A DNA stretch of 64,000 bases, from assembly GCA_013398175.1 (NCBI GenBank), contig VZRZ01003207.1, positions 16,725-80,724 on the forward strand, in the 5' to 3' direction. Every line of letters starts with the position of its first letter. Within the stretch, counting starts at the first letter, position 1. This document shows, one piece after another, positions 35,001 through 49,364 of the stretch. The stretch comes from Climacteris rufus (Eukaryota; Chordata; Aves; Passeriformes; Climacteridae). The notes under the pieces were generated by a model. That model was not told the DNA's origin and made no database searches. It saw only the letters and a program-made list of their open reading frames with translations. The position numbers and the translations under genes were made by a program.

Positions 35001-37345
35001 TCACCTTGCATATTGCAACATAAGTGTGAGCAAAAATAACAGAGGGAAGAGGAGGAGAAATGACCTGCCAATTTTAATTGATAAAAGATGCATCTGGATG
35101 AACGGGATGGGGTCTGACCCCACATGACAGTGGACCCTGGGATGCAACCAAGAGGGACAAAAGGGGTTGCTCATCACCTCTCCTGTTTCTTCTGGCCTCT
35201 TTAGAAGCAGGAGTGGACTCTCAAAGGAGTCCTGACCCCCTTGGCACTGGACACACAGGTGACCACAGAGAGCAGGACGGAGCTGCCCAGAAACACCTCG
35301 GCCCTGAGCGAGAACCCCACGGGCGTGTGAGGAACCGGCACACGGAAACTCCTCGCCCAAAGCAGTGAGTCAAACTGTAACATACCCCGTTTAAACATTA
35401 AAGGTTGAACTTTCCTACAGGCTCTGCCAATTCCCTTCCATGCCATAACTTTGTGACTCCAGGGGGAATGCCACAAAGCGGCCGCTCTCCGCTCTTGAAG
35501 GGGGATCTGGGCAAACTCCTTATTTGAGTGTGGAGGAAGCAACATCCCCCAAAACTGCCCTGGATCTGGTGTGACTGTGCTTGTGGCATGTGCTGCTGCT
35601 CCCCTCCTGTGCAGGGCTCACACGCTGCCATCCCACTCTGCCGTGGCACACGAGGTTACGTGGGACAGAACGCTGTTACACCAAGGTGTAAGTGTTAATT
35701 ATTGCCTTTGGAAACCATGGCAGGAGCTACAGCCTTTGGAGTGACTCTACTCCCTGTCATCTTCCCTCCCACAGAGTTTCTTTTTTTCCAGAACCGCTCA
35801 CAGTTCTGCTATAAACAGGACATTACTCACCAGCTCTGTATCCTGTGAGTGCATTTAATTAATGGAGCCTTCAGCCGGGGTACCCAGTCCCACAGGCAAC
35901 CAACACTTCCAAATCCCTTTGAACTCTTGGCTAAGTGAGGCCGAGAGGTTCCTCGTCCCTCCTCAGCACTACAGACTTGTAAACAAAAATGGTGTTTATT
36001 CCTCTGTCAGGATTTCTAAATGAGTTTGGAGCAAACATGCAGCTGCTGGGAGGAGCGGAGCGGCCTCGGGAGCGCCGTGCCCAGCAGCTCCATGGGATGA
36101 AGGCGGATGGTTGGGAAGGAGGTTGCCCAGCCGCTGCCCAAGTCCCACGTGGCCACAGGCTCAGGACAGTGGCCAAGATGCCGTGGTGCAGATCCTTAGG
36201 GACCATCCCACCCTCCTGCTCCTCCCCACAGCCCAACAAGCTCTGGCTCCTCTGCTCCTGCACAAGGAGTTAACCAGGGGCTCAGGAGAAGCATTTGGGA
36301 TGATTAGGAGCACAGCCAGCCATCACAGCCATCCTGAAGGCTTTCAAATGCGAGCAAGGCTGCAATTTTCAGAGCTGGAGCAGCGAGATATTTTTATAAA
36401 TACATAAATCTTTTCAAGGAAAAACAAATATAGAGAAAAGAATGTAAACATTATTGTAAAATGCATAATAAAATGTCTGCTGTTTGTTAATTTTGCTCCT
36501 TATTATCCAGCCTATCTGTACCACCGATGTTGAAACATTTGCCTTTTTTTTTTTTTTTTAACTCCCTTATTCATTTAAAAATAGTTTCCTGCATGTTATA
36601 TGAATAAGCAAAACCTAAGGTCCTAAATCCAGGGGAACTTTGAAGTATGAAACCCATGGTCTATGGGAACTATGTTTTCATTAATCAAAGTAGATGTTTC
36701 TAAAGCCATCAGATTTATCATGACTGGATTTCATATGTGAAACCCAATATACACACAGACATACACTGCTTGTCCTTTCGGATTAGTCCTGACCTTTTAC
36801 TCTCCTTTCTGAAGGATCTGCCTTTCCTCAGAGCAGGGCTGCCCTGCTTTGCCAAAGGAGCCTTGACAAAGTGCGTTTCCAACTCTGCTTTCTGTGTCTG
36901 AGTACGAGTCTGGGCTAAGGTCAAAACATAAATGATTAAGTGTATTTATTAAACCCTGCCTTTGCCTTGAATGCTCCCAGCGACTGTCAGATGCCATCCA
37001 ACTGCAGATTCCTGCTGGCAGCACACCTGGCCACCAAACCGGGGGCCCCGCGACCGCAAAACCTGAACGGAGTCCCCAAAGCCCCCCGAGCGCTGCCAAG
37101 GGCTCCTCCAGCCCCTGCCGAGCTCCTGCCCTCCCCAAGGCACGGAGGTTAGTGAGAGGACACTGCAGAGAGATGGGATGGCTTAAAAACTGGAGGCAGG
37201 ATGTGACAGCCATCCAAAGCAGGACTTAAAAAGATGAAACGCAACAAAACGTGCGCTTGGTGTCAACGGGGAAATGGATGTTGTGGTTTTGCACAGCCAG
37301 AAGCACAGGCTTTGTCATCTTCCCATAAAGAGCAACAGGGGGGCT
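32061..37345. other. Intronic stretch, nothing recognised
   Basis: No exon or repeat family identified. The GC-richer parts at about 35100-35360 and 36960-37140 give open frames that I judge compositional. Poly(T) of about 16 bases near 36546. Confidence 0.4.
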
Positions 37346-37389
37346 GGGGCACAGGTGGGCACAGGTGGGCACAGGTGGGCACAGGTGGG
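37346..37389 (+). repeat. 10-bp minisatellite with G4 potential
   Basis: Four tandem copies of GGGCACAGGT (GGG runs every 10 bases), flanked by further GGG. The plus strand fits G3-N7-G3-N7-G3-N7-G3. The encoded W-A-Q-V-G-T-G repeats in one frame are a by-product. Confidence 0.95.
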
Positions 37390-39612
37390 TGCTGCCATGG
37401 GCTCAAGGCACCCATGGAGAAGGTGCAGCTCACCCGCAGCCTGAGGAGCACAGGGCACTGAAAAACCAGATGAGTGTATTTTTTCCAATACTAGATGCCA
37501 TTTATTTAGCTGTCTAAAAGCAAAAAGAGATGGAAACTACAGTCTAACTGGATGCTATTATGATTTTGAAAACAAACTATCCCTTCACAATAAAATTGAT
37601 TTCCAAGGAAAGCTTTTCTCCCCCTCCTTGAACAGTAAGATTCGTGCGTATTTTAACGCTTTACAGAATCAGAATGCCTGGAAAAAATCAGGAATGCTAT
37701 GATCAGCCCCAAGCCCCCTTAGAGATTAACATTTCTTTATATTTAATCCTGGCATAAAGCAGAGTGTCCTGAGGAACCGAGGGCTCTGCACAAGCTGGGC
37801 TGGGGGTGTGTTACCAGGTAAGATTCAGCACAGCAGAAAAACTTCACCTGATGTTCTTTCAACCTCCAGGTCTGGAAATTTCATTAAAAAAGGATTCGCA
37901 AAAGATCTTCAGCACTTTTTAGTTTTTGCAAGGTTGGAAATGTTTTCTTGTGGTATTCACATACTTATAATTCTCAGTCCTGGTTAAAATTAGAAAATCC
38001 AGTAACCTTTTTTTTTTTTCCTCCTAGTAAAATTTCCCACTCTCTGAAGATCTACGACTTAACTAAGCTTACAATAAGATGATTATTGAGATTTTCAACA
38101 ATGCCTAGGAAATTTAAACACACAACGAATTCCATTAAATCTCAGTGGAGGCTTTTTCAGATGAGTCTTTATTTTGTTTGACTTCTCCTCTGAATAAAAA
38201 TGGCAATTTTAGGATGCTGAAGCCTTTGTGTTGGCTTCAGTGGGGAAAAAACTGTGTGAGATGCAGGAAGGATACATCTGGTATTTCTGTGACACTACAT
38301 AATGATCCTTATTTGACTATTTGTTTATATGCCAAGTCATTTCTGAACTCTTGGGAAGAGGTTTGCAGGCATACCCTGTCTTAACGAGGTAGAAATATGC
38401 CAATTCCACTGCAGGGGCTGGAATAATATATTACTTCCCTTAAGAAAACAGAAAGATTTATCTTGCTTATTATCAATCTCATGGCATGTGCAAATGCACA
38501 GATATATATACATGTACAAAGGACACATAATGGATTATAAAGGGCTCATATTTACCCACAAGTAAGGAAAGATCTGACAACTCATCGGGGTTTTCGGGAT
38601 AACTGAGATCTTATGTTACACTTCAAGACACAAGAGTGGATTTGTCATATTGCTTGAGCCTTAGTGGTAACTGCATGAGCCAAGGAATTTAATTCTGATT
38701 GTTTCATCTGAATTAAAAAAATCATAGTGTTGAAAAAACATTGGAACTGTGCTATGTACTAATATATCACTCAAATTGTAATAGGAGACTCCTTCTTGTG
38801 TAATAGAAACAGAGAGTGAAATGCTTGGAAAGGCCAAGTTCATCGTGGGTACAGTTCATCTGCAGCTGAATGTTGGGGATACTGGATTTGTAACCTGCTG
38901 CAAAGGGGGGGTGGAGGCTTCCCCATCCCAATCCCAGCTGGATGGAGCTGCACAGCAGGGATGGATGTGGCTCAGTGCCCAAAACCTGTCCTGGTATCCT
39001 GAGCATCCTCCACACAGCAGACCCAGTCTGCCAGAGACACAGAATTCTGCTGGGCTTTGGGTCATTGCTTCTTCATAAGTAATTTGCAGCCTGAGAAATG
39101 TTCACAAACAAGGGGAGATAAGGGGCAGTTTCTTGTCAGCCAGGAGAAAGTTACAGCAGAGCATCTGTGGGGAAGCAGCTGAGCATGGAGTAAACATGAA
39201 ATTTGGTTTATATCACTAACAACCCGTTAGGAGAGAAACTGAAATTTTTTTTTGCTTTATTAGAGCAAATATTTCTCTGGTCTCATATCACCTTTCCCAG
39301 ATGAAACATTTCACAACCCAGCTGACTTATAAACAGAAACCAAAATATTTTCCTAAGGTGGATCACTAATCCCACTCGGGGCTTCCAGCTTGTAATTTAT
39401 TTGTCTTACCTCACTATGAGATAATGTACATGCTGGTTCCAAGCTACTGTCTAATAACTACTTGTACATGGGATAAAGAAATCTCACTTGCAAACACCAG
39501 GCGCTCCCTGGGTGTTTGGGAATGGGTCACAGGGTGACTTTTCCTGCTGGTTTGTGCCCAGCACATGGGTGGCAGTGCCCAGCTCCTGCCATCGCCTGCA
39601 GCACAAGGTACG
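37390..39612. other. Intronic stretch, AT-rich
   Basis: No exon or repeat family identified. The block at about 37460-38110 is AT-rich and might contain conserved non-coding DNA. Confidence 0.35.
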
Positions 39613-39816
39613 GAATTCCAGAATGGTTTGAGTTGGAAGGGATCTTAAAGATCCTCTCATTTTGCCCCTGCCATAGGAAGGGACACCTTCCACTATCCCA
39701 GGTTGCTCCAAGTCCTGTCCAACCTGGCCTTGGACACTTCCAGGGATGGGGCAGCCACAGCTTCTACCTGTGCCAGGGCCTTCCCACCCTCACGGGAAGG
39801 AATCCCTTCCCAATGA
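39613..39816 (-). mobile_element. CR1 LINE 3' fragment
   Basis: Antisense CR1 3' end: AATTCCAGAATGGTTTGAGT is the complement of the tail region, followed by GGACACCTTCCACTATCCCA, CAACCTGGCCTTGGACACTT and GGGATGGGGCAGCCACAGCT. Diverged and truncated. Confidence 0.92.
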
Positions 39817-40612
39817 TGAACCTTCTGACACTTTCTGTAGCAAATCTCACAGAGTTACCATTCAATTTGTTATTTATATCGAATAGTATGAGCAGAGCCT
39901 GCTGGAATCACAACTTCCCCTCAAGTATTTCACAACCAGCATGATAAGAATTCAGGTGTTAAACCAGAGTGATGGAAACATTTGTGTTTGGGGCAGCCGA
40001 GCAGCTGTTCTAAGGATACAGCACCATTAACATCAGAAACTGGTTTGGAAACTCAGCAACGTCTTAATTGAATGACCAAGGACAGGCAATGGAGGAGAGG
40101 TTGCAAAACACACCTAATGGACCAAACTCCTACTGAGGCAAAAGGAGTTTTCAGTGCTGATAGAGAGGATTTAATCATTTATACCAGGGAAGAGCCAGAA
40201 CATTGAGGTTTAATTAACTCAGCAAGGTGACCAGAATGAAATCTTGTGCCTGAGGACAGCCCAGTGCAATGCTACATCTTCCTACAAAGGTATGAAAACA
40301 TGGATGGGATCTTCAGAGCCACTGTGTCCTTCCCTGGCCAGGCAGCACATCCCAGCTACCATTCCATCAGCTCTGGGCAATTTGGAAGTTGCTCACTCCA
40401 AGCCTCTAGATCCCCCCAAGAACACTAGAAAACTGTGTTTCTTTAAGGACTACAGAGAAATGTGAAATTTTATGTTTAGAAAGTAATAAAAATTCAACAA
40501 AACCTTAAACTTGTTTCCTTGTAAGCCTTCCAAGGCAGGGAAGATAAATTTTTTTGGCCCGATTCTGAATTCATTAAAAGCATGTGCCAAGTTGCACGAG
40601 CAAATTATCTGA

Positions 40613-40775
40613 GCTCCAGCAAGGACTGGACCCACAAAGCACTGAAATCTCTGATTCTGAGCCAGCTTAAGCATATACTTACTTTTAAGCATGCAAACAG
40701 CCACAGTGACTTCAATGGGAGTATATATATGCTGAAAGTTAAGTGTGTGCTTAAGTGTGCTGCTGGAGCAGGGCC
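40613..40775. repeat. Ancient amniote palindromic interspersed repeat
   Basis: Contains inverted arms CAGCTTAAGCATATACTTAC...TTTAAGCATGC (about 40662-40692) and TATGCTGAAAGTTAAGTGTG...GCTTAAGTGTGCTG (about 40730-40763). Between them is GTGACTTCAATGGGAG. This pattern of GCTTAAG hairpin arms with a TTCAATGGG core is familiar from old reptile and bird repeats, though I cannot assign a database name. Confidence 0.55.
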
Positions 40776-43700
40776 AGAGCACTCGGCAACTCACAGCACC
40801 AAGGTCTGATCTCCTCCCAAACCCCATCCAAGGCAGGGATTTCACTCCAGCCAGGCAGGACACAGCTGGTCAGGAGCCAGCAGCCCCGTCCTCGCTGCCT
40901 GAAGTTTTCCTCTGCATCCATGGAGGAGGTTTTGCCCTTGTCACTTGTGTTATCCATCAGGCATCTGGTGGCTGGATAAGGCAGAGCGACGGCGCAAGGT
41001 GAGATGATGGAGTGAAAAAATGATTGCAGCTGGCACGTCCCAGCCTTAGGCTTTCAGTCATTTAACTCATCTCCCTCTCATCCTCAGCACAGACTGTACT
41101 CAAAGGGCAGGAGATTCACCCTTGCCCAAGCTTCACGTTGGCACTTGCTGGAACAACTGCGAGTGCAAGGAGGAATTAGGCAGCCACGGCTCCCCGCTCA
41201 TGGCTAACAGCAAAGCTTTCAGGGAGAAGCAAGAACTACTTAAAAAAAAGAGTCACACAAGGTCTTTGACTGCCTTGAGTGACACCACTGTTTTTTCACT
41301 TGGCAGCAGCAGCACTCTGATCTACTGCTATGGAAACCTCTAAAGGTGACTAGAAGGGTGTGCCTCTGGAGCATCACCCTAACGGGGACAAATTAAAACG
41401 GAAATTTTTCTTACTCTTTCTTACTTTCTTCCCATAAAACCAGAAAAAAACACAGAAGTGGATGCATCAACCCTAACAAATACAAAATAAATCACATTTA
41501 GGAGGCAAGTTTGGTAATTCATGCTGTGAATTCATGAATCACAGTGTGCTCTAAGTCAGAAGGACAATTACTGGATAGTAATTTTTTTGTCCTTCCTTCA
41601 ATAAACCCCATTTTGGAGCATTGATGGCAAGGACGTGCTTTACTCTGATTTCTGATACAATACAACCTCTAATGTCATTTGGGATGGACCTTTCCACCAG
41701 GAGTCACCTGGTACCAAGGGAGGGAAGAAGGAGACACCTTGGTGCCTGGAAGTCCAAATCATAACACCCCAAATCCCTGCCTGATCCAACAGGTCGATTT
41801 CCCAGGATCTAGGAAGAACCATCCCAGTTTTTACAGCATTGTGGCCCCTTCCTAGGATGGTACAAGTGAGTGTTTCTCACCTCCCACTTTTCCAGGAGGT
41901 CCTGATCCAGCTTTATAGCACCTTCAAAATACATTTTATGGCACCAGCTGGTTTAAGGATGCCAGGAAATGTGGGATTATCCACACCTGGAGCTGGAGCT
42001 TCCCTGTTGCACAGGGGAGAGAAGCCTCAGGTCTCTCCTCAGGGACCAAAGCATCAAAACCCAGCACTGTGACCGTGACTTTCTGAGTTGCAACACCTAA
42101 ATCCTGCTGCAAAATCAGCTTCAACCCAAGTGAACAGTTTGATGATTATAACGATGCTGCTTTGCAAAGGCAAGATGGATTCTGAGAGCTGCAGTCTACC
42201 ACTCTTGTGGACAATAAATATTCCACTTAAATCATAGCTTGTACATATTTGAAAGGATAAACCTGCTACTAATAACTACGAATCAAAAGAGAAGATTCCA
42301 ATTTTTATGCCAGAAAGCTAACAAAAATCTTCAGTGTGTTATAAACAAGTATCCATCATTATAAACTAAGTTCAACATGTAAAAATCCAAAGATGGAGTT
42401 TATTGTCCTTAATGGCTGAGAAAGGACAAGAGTGTTTGGTTGAAAAGGAATTTAGCAAGAAGTAGTTCTGTACAAGAACCAAAATCTGTCTTTAAACAAG
42501 AAAATCACTGCTGACAGTTTTACAGTAGAATTAAGCTGTGGTGAACTCTCAGAAGTGGGGCTAATCACAAGTTTCTGGGGAATTTAATATGGAAAAGAAA
42601 GCTGATTATTAGGGAGCCTCCTATAACTCAGGTAGAAGCTGATCCCATACCTTTTCCAGACTAAAATTATGAGTGAAACCACTGATGTTTTGCAGAGGGA
42701 ATTTCTCCCTGCAGCCTGCTGAGCAGCCTCCTTTGGGGAGGATCTGAGAGCTCATTGGATCAACTGCTGCTCCAGCTCCAACCATCCTCCCATCAGCTCA
42801 AAGCATCAGGAGGAAAAACTGAGTTTAAACCAGAGAGAAGCAAATCCAAGAAGGCAAGGAAGCTAATGAAGATATGAGAGGGATGCAGCACTCGTGATGA
42901 TGTGGCTGTGTAAGTTCAAGGGGAAGTATTTCCTCCAGTGGGCAAGCTCAAAAGTGGAAGTTATCCAAGGGGAATCTCTCAAAAGCCCTGGACAGCAGCA
43001 AAAAACACGACAAAGAACTTGCCAAATGTTTTAGTGCTGTGCTGAAAGATCAAGGTGAAAGGAGCCTCTGCGCTGGAAGCCTTGGAACAAAGACAGAATT
43101 TCCTGGAACGGAGCACGAAACTGTTCAGCTCAGCTGTGAACTGAAGAAATAACAATAACAATTTTGCAGAGAGAGAAGGAAAAGGAAAGGGGGAGAAATG
43201 AAGTAAAATCTTTTGCCAGGTCCAGGTAACACTGGCGTCCCAATCTGCAGATTAATTGAAATCAAGAAATGAGAAAAAAAACCAGTGGGACATGAGATGA
43301 GGGAAAGGAAATATTTCTAAGTACATTAAGCAACCAAATTGGGAATGTATCCTGGGAGAAGTCACTTTTCCTAAGCACAATTATTACCTTTGATACATTA
43401 AAAGCTCAACAGAGGCACGAGGGGTTTCCTATATGGAGAATAGATTCCAAAAGTCTGTGAGGGCATGTTCAAAGCACCAGGGGAACAACGGGGCAGCTCT
43501 GGTGTCTATCAAGCCACGTTTATTGATGTTCTTGCTAGCTGAGGCAAGGTTTGGGAACACGGATCATAACACCATTTTTATACCCTATAAAATACACTGT
43601 GAAGTGATGAGAAATGGGAATTGCTGAGCTGCACCAGGCAGGTCCTTTAGAAAGGAGAGCACTTTTTCGTGAGAGTTTTTACAGCACAGAGAGCAATTCT

Positions 43701-44595
43701 CTTCTTGCTGTGAAAAAAATTGGGAACCCTCCAAGGCATATGTTTCACAAATCTCCAAAAAGTGGAAAACAAGATTCCAAGAGGAGAAGTGTGAGAACAG
43801 AAGTTCAGGGCGAGCTTCCTGTGTGTCCTGCACTGGGGACTGACGGGGCAGAGACCAGCCCAGGACATTTGCAGCCTCCCAAAGCTGCTTGCCTCATAAC
43901 TGGTCTTAGGATGGGATTTGGGAATGCACTGGAAACTGGTTATCCTCCCTGCAATCACAGCAGATTTTATTTAATTGCATTGAAAACAGGAGGCAAAAGT
44001 TGAGATGTTTAAGACCACCTGCATTTTCTGCTTAATCAAGCAGAGAACTGCCTTCTCATTCCAGGGAGAGAATTAGCATCTTAGCACCTTGTTTCTCCAA
44101 GACATTTGACCTCTGTAGCTCTACAAACCAAGACACTGGCTAATTTTCATCTAGTTGGACACTGTTAGGAAACCACTGAGGAAGTGGGAGACGCTGGAGG
44201 TGTTTTGGTGAAATATTGAAACTGGAGAGTTGCCACTGAGCTGAAGGCACCTTGTACCCAGAGTCCCTGAAGCCCTGCCAGGGCACTGTGGAAAGATGGT
44301 CTGGAGGTTATAATGACCTGCATGTGCATAATTCCATCTCTTCCATGTCAACTTTGAAAGTCAGACCCAAATCCATGCCCAAAGCTAAACAGGTCAGTTC
44401 ATCAGGTGGGAGAAGGAAAAGCATCACCTGAAAAGGTTATACCAGTATGGTCTTTGCATCTGGGGAGATGCAAATATGGTTGCAAGGATTTCCTTACTGG
44501 AAATGTTTCCAACACACTTGAATACTGTGGAAATCAGAGCAAATGGAGGTAATAAAATAACTCCTAACAGCTTTAGGTCTGAGTCTTGCTGCTCT

Positions 44596-44680
44596 GCCCA
44601 GCCCAGTGAACTCACCTGTGCATCTTATGCCTCAGTTTCTCCATCTGTCTAATAGAAAGGAGACAATACAGCTACTTGAC
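44596..44680 (+). mobile_element. MIR-like SINE core fragment
   Basis: ATGCCTCAGTTTCTCCATCT followed by GTCTAATAGAAAGGAGACAA matches the MIR core pattern (CCTCAGTTTCYYCATCTGTAAAATGGGGA) with divergence. Short, and no tail recognised. Confidence 0.45.
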
Positions 44681-45674
44681 TTCAGTTTTCCAAAAATAAG
44701 TATCTGGGAATGCTCTGAGGTCTCAGTAATAAGTCAGTGCACATTGCTGCTCACAGAAGACCCCCTGTAGCTAACAATATAACTCTGGAACACCTTGGAA
44801 ATCCAAACCAGATGAGTACTGTGCCCATCTACATCAAAAAGCTGCCTTTTCCCAGACTGTGCTGTTGTTAGGTCAGAGAGCTGCAAAGCCTTGGCTTCTG
44901 AGGGCTGAGCATCAAAAGTTTCCAGCAGGTTCAGAGACCCCATCCTAATTCTCACAGCAGCAGAGACAAACAGCCTAAACTGAACTGGAAATCTCACTGT
45001 TCACACAGAATGCAGTTCACCTCTGTGCACAGAAGGCCAATGTAACATTTAAGACCCATTTTCAGGGCTTAGTAAGACTTAAGTGCACAGACCTCAGGCC
45101 AGGCTTCGGTGCAGGAGGGGATTTTACTCCCAATAAACTACCAAGAGCCCACAGTGCAAATTTCTGCAGGACCCTTGACAGGATGACAGCTACAGAAACA
45201 TAATAATCCAACAGGCTTGTAACCACCAAGTCCACCTACCCTTCTCATATAAATAACAGGTCCAAGACAAAGGAAGTGGGAATTAGATGCTTGTGGTGAA
45301 TTGCAGAGAGCCAAAGACCTTATACTATACCCAGTACTTACATCTACACTTAATTAGGAGTGAAACTGCAGACATGAGACCTCAACATGTGGTATTCACA
45401 TGTGGGCTCAAAAATACTGTCAAAGCCAGTTTTCTCAATGTTAGAACACTGAGGGTATGATGCAGAGGGAAAGTCTGGAGATGCCTGATGGACATCCCCA
45501 GCTGCCTGGGTAAAACACTGTGCCCAGCAGCTCCAGCTCTGCCCTCACACCCCCTGCGAGCCAGAGAGGTCCTGAGGTGTCTGTTGAATGCACTGACTGA
45601 GCAGAGCAACCTAAACAAGGTGAAATCTGAAATTCAGATGTTAGTGTCAGAACTAATAGGAAACAGGATGCAGC

Positions 45675-45990
45675 TCTAACACAACTCCAGTGGCCCAAAT
45701 TCTGGTCTCAGTTATGACCCAGCCAGTCCAGTAAGAGCTCAGGGAATCTGCATTCTGCTGTACATTAATGATTTTGTCTTGCAGACTTAAAAATAAACTT
45801 GTAACTTTTTTTGACCCTTTGTAAAACCCCAGCAAGATTTTCTCCAGGAACAGACAGAAGTTTGGTTGTTGTCCTGATATTACTTGACTTCAGAGATGCC
45901 TGCAACAGAGTCAGGGTCTACTGGTGAAATCCCAATTCTACCAAAACCAACAGGAGTTCTGCCAAGGCACTCAGTGAAGGCAGGGTTTCA
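45675..45990. repeat. Old palindromic amniote repeat relics
   Basis: CCAAATTCTGGTCTCAGTTA at 45699 and TGAAATCCCAATTCTACC with a distal GGCAGGGTTTCA (45924-45990) resemble hairpin-type interspersed repeats common in turtles, crocodilians and birds. Heavily decayed, and the boundaries are uncertain. Confidence 0.35.
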
Positions 45991-48900
45991 AAGAGAAAAA
46001 CACATTAAAACACAAACAAAAGCTTTGCTGCAGATATTTTAAATAGATTTTAAAGAAGGTATATGAGAGTGCAACTCTGTGGATGTCACCGTCACGTTGT
46101 GTATGAACAATTCATCATTTCTGCAACACTGGAGTGAGTTGGACAAGCTCTCTGCGAACAAAACCAGAGACATCTGCAAATCGGATTTAAAACCCCTTTT
46201 TTTTTTTAAACAAAATGATTAAAAGTTGAAGAAACACTTCCATATGGAAGAATCTTACCCCAACAGGTCACCACAAAGACACTTCAAACACAATAAAACA
46301 GGAAGTGCTAAAAAAAGCATAGCAGCTCACAAAAACCCCCACAACCTTTTCCACAGAAAAAATATATGTCACCCTGTGTAGAAAAACCATTTGGCAGCAT
46401 AACGTGTCTTTAATCTGCTCAATTTGCTTATTATAGTAAAGGGTTAGAGGAATTTTCAAGCAGTGGCCAAAAATACTACAATGATATCCTCCCCTTGAAA
46501 AGTAAACTTACTTAAAGTGAATTAACTTCTTTAACTTAAAAAATTTCAAAGCTGAATGTGCCCCTACTGGAAAAAAAAAAAGCTCCTGGCCACAAAGGAT
46601 GGTTTAACTGCTCAGAGCCAGGACCAGCATCGTTTGGCCAAGCTGGGCTGTGCCAGGTTTTGCTCCTGGACATCCCTGCAGCACTTGCAGTAGGGGAGCA
46701 GCAAACACCCAGCTGGGATTTTCATGTGCCTCTGACTGGACTTAAGAGCAAATGCACTTTGAGTCATCATGAAAACAAAATATCCCAGTATTCCTCAGCT
46801 TTAATCCTGATGGTTGCATGCACAGGGCAGGAGCAGAGCACGCTGGAGCAAACTCAGGATCACCCCATGTCAGAAACAAATTGATTTTGAGCCTATTGAT
46901 TTGCCAAATTGCTTATCAGGTTTGAGAGCCTTTAAAAGTCAAGATAATAATTAGAGGGGATGGAGATAACCAAATGAAACCATATTCCTTTTGTGCCTAC
47001 CCTGACAGAAACAAGGGCACAGGGTGATTTTAGTGACCATCGCTCCTGATCTCTGCTCTACTGACCCAAGTATTTGGTCATGTTAAAGCTGATAATTTAT
47101 AAAAATGTTATGGCAATTTCCCAGGTTATCTACAGTTAGGAAACTGTGACCAACCTGCAACTGCCTGTGGCACGGCTGGGCACTGCCCTGACCCGGGACA
47201 AAGCAGCATCCCCTGTCCCAGCACTAAAGTGATGCCTGGAGGAGGCCAACAAAGATAAGAAGAAGAAAATTTAAGGAAATTGAGGCTGTCTGCTCTTGAT
47301 ATTTAATATCCACGAGCTAAATACACAAAGGTGCAAAAAGCTTAATAGTATTTGTGGCTGAAATTAAAACTTTAGAAGAAACTTATAGTGAACAGTAATG
47401 TATGCAATGACATCTGGGGCTGTAATCAGCAAACTGCTTTCAAGAGCTGCCAAAGCAAACAGCCAAATAACAAATCCACTTTACAGATCATCAATCTGGT
47501 CGGGCACTTGCCAAGGTAAATAGTACAAGGCTGAAGTTTGCTTTGCAAACCAGTGAGCTGGGAGTTTAGCAAGGCCTGCTTCCAGGACAGCCAGGCTGGG
47601 GCAGGGTCCTCGAGGGCTGGCGCGGAGAGAAGTTCAACAACCCCATATTCAGCCAGTGATGGGGGGTGTAGAAAGATGAAATATAACCAACATTAGGGAT
47701 TAAAAAAAAAGAATAAAAGAGATTCAGGTTATGTTCATAACTCAGTTCGCAATGGTGATTATTAGTGCTGGTACAACTCAAACCCAAAGCCTCAGCTAAA
47801 GTGGAGTTTATTGTAATGCTGCCTTGCAGATTGGGCAACACTTCATGGGAACTCCAAACCTAAGACTGAAAAAAATTAGTAGGAAATGAACCTTCTTTTA
47901 TTTTCAAATGAGATAAAATCTGGCTCCAACTACCATATTTTACATTTTAGTGAAGAGGATATAAAACATCAAACAGTGATTTTTTTTTCATTATGAATGC
48001 AAGAAAGATAATTTATGGCGGCTGCAAAACATTTATTTAAGAAGTAAAGCCTTTATGTTCTGTATACAATTTATAGGGCTGTAAAAGAAAGAAGTGAAAC
48101 AACTGCAGCCATAACATGTGCATTTATGAATAATAATTGTAAGTCCATTTTGCTAAATACAACTTCTGCTTCAGAGTTCATTCCTCAGTTGATTGGGAAG
48201 TCCTCAAGTGTAACCTCAGATTTTTTAAGGTTATACTCTTGGCTAAAAAGGGAGCTCAATACAAAATTGCTCAGCACTTTATGTAAAGAACTGAACAGAA
48301 TAATACCACAATGAATGTATAATATTGTTCAAGTGGTGAGAAATGGCATATTCCTGGTGGAAATTGCCTCAGTTCCGTCTTCAAGCATAAATACTTGAGT
48401 TTTGCTGCAGTCAGAAGGTTGCAACACAGACTGAGGAGAGCCTCCAGCCAGGACACTCCATGCATGGCTCCTCATCCCTCACCTCGGGGTGAGACAGAGA
48501 TGGACTCATTCCCTTACTGCACCCAAAACCCCATTGCTTAAGTGCTGTGTTGATAAACATAAGCCAAATGTGATGGAATTGGCCCAATATTACTGCAGGA
48601 AAGGTGACCATTAGCACAGCTGGAACACGATGGGGACTATGCCTGCATGTTTGTGTGGGCAATGAAATGCACAGTTATCCATTTTTTTGTCATTTATTTG
48701 CCATTTCTCTTTAGGAACAACACACAGCACGGTGAAAGCTGCAGGTGGCACATCCTTCAGTGCTCAGGAGCCTGCAAAGGGGTTGCCCCCAACCACACCC
48801 AAGCTCTGTACCCCAAAGCCCCAGCAGCTCCTGCTCTGCACCCCAAAGCCCCAAGAGTTCTACTCCTCACCCCACAGTCTGATCACTGTCACCTGTTTTT

Positions 48901-49364
48901 TCGTTACGGTAAGAGCCTCAAACAGTTACTGCGAGATTTTAGCTAATCAAAGCATGCTGAAGCATGGGAACAATTTAGAGCTGTAGTTGGAAATAACTAA
49001 GTGGATCCCCCACAGGCACAAAAAAAATGGTGATGACGAATCTTTCATGCTAATCAAGAGGTCCTGTATTCCTAACGAGTGGAGTCTCACGAATGTCCGT
49101 GCGGCAGGGCCAAGCTCCCAGTGGGTATTTATGACACCGCCTGCTTTGAAGGGCTCAGTCCCTCCAAGAGAGGCATTTTCCTCTCTTTATCCCACAGACT
49201 GTTCTGACTCCAAGGAGCTCACTGCCTTCTGCCCAGTGGCCATCACTCAGCCATCCACCTCCATCCTTTCCCTACGCTCCAGCTCTACCCAGCTAATGCT
49301 GACCCTCAGCCTCCCTGAGCGAGAGCCTGGGTTTCACTGACACGGGTATTTTCTATTTTGGGAA

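Larger units (their letters stand above)
39817..49364. other. Intronic stretch between CR1 and piggyBac relic
   Basis: Apart from the relics listed, no exon is seen. Positions 47240-47540 are AT-rich with complex sequence and look like a candidate conserved element. A 30-bp duplication around ACCCCAAAGCCCCA (48810 and 48840) is the only other local repeat noted. Confidence 0.35.
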
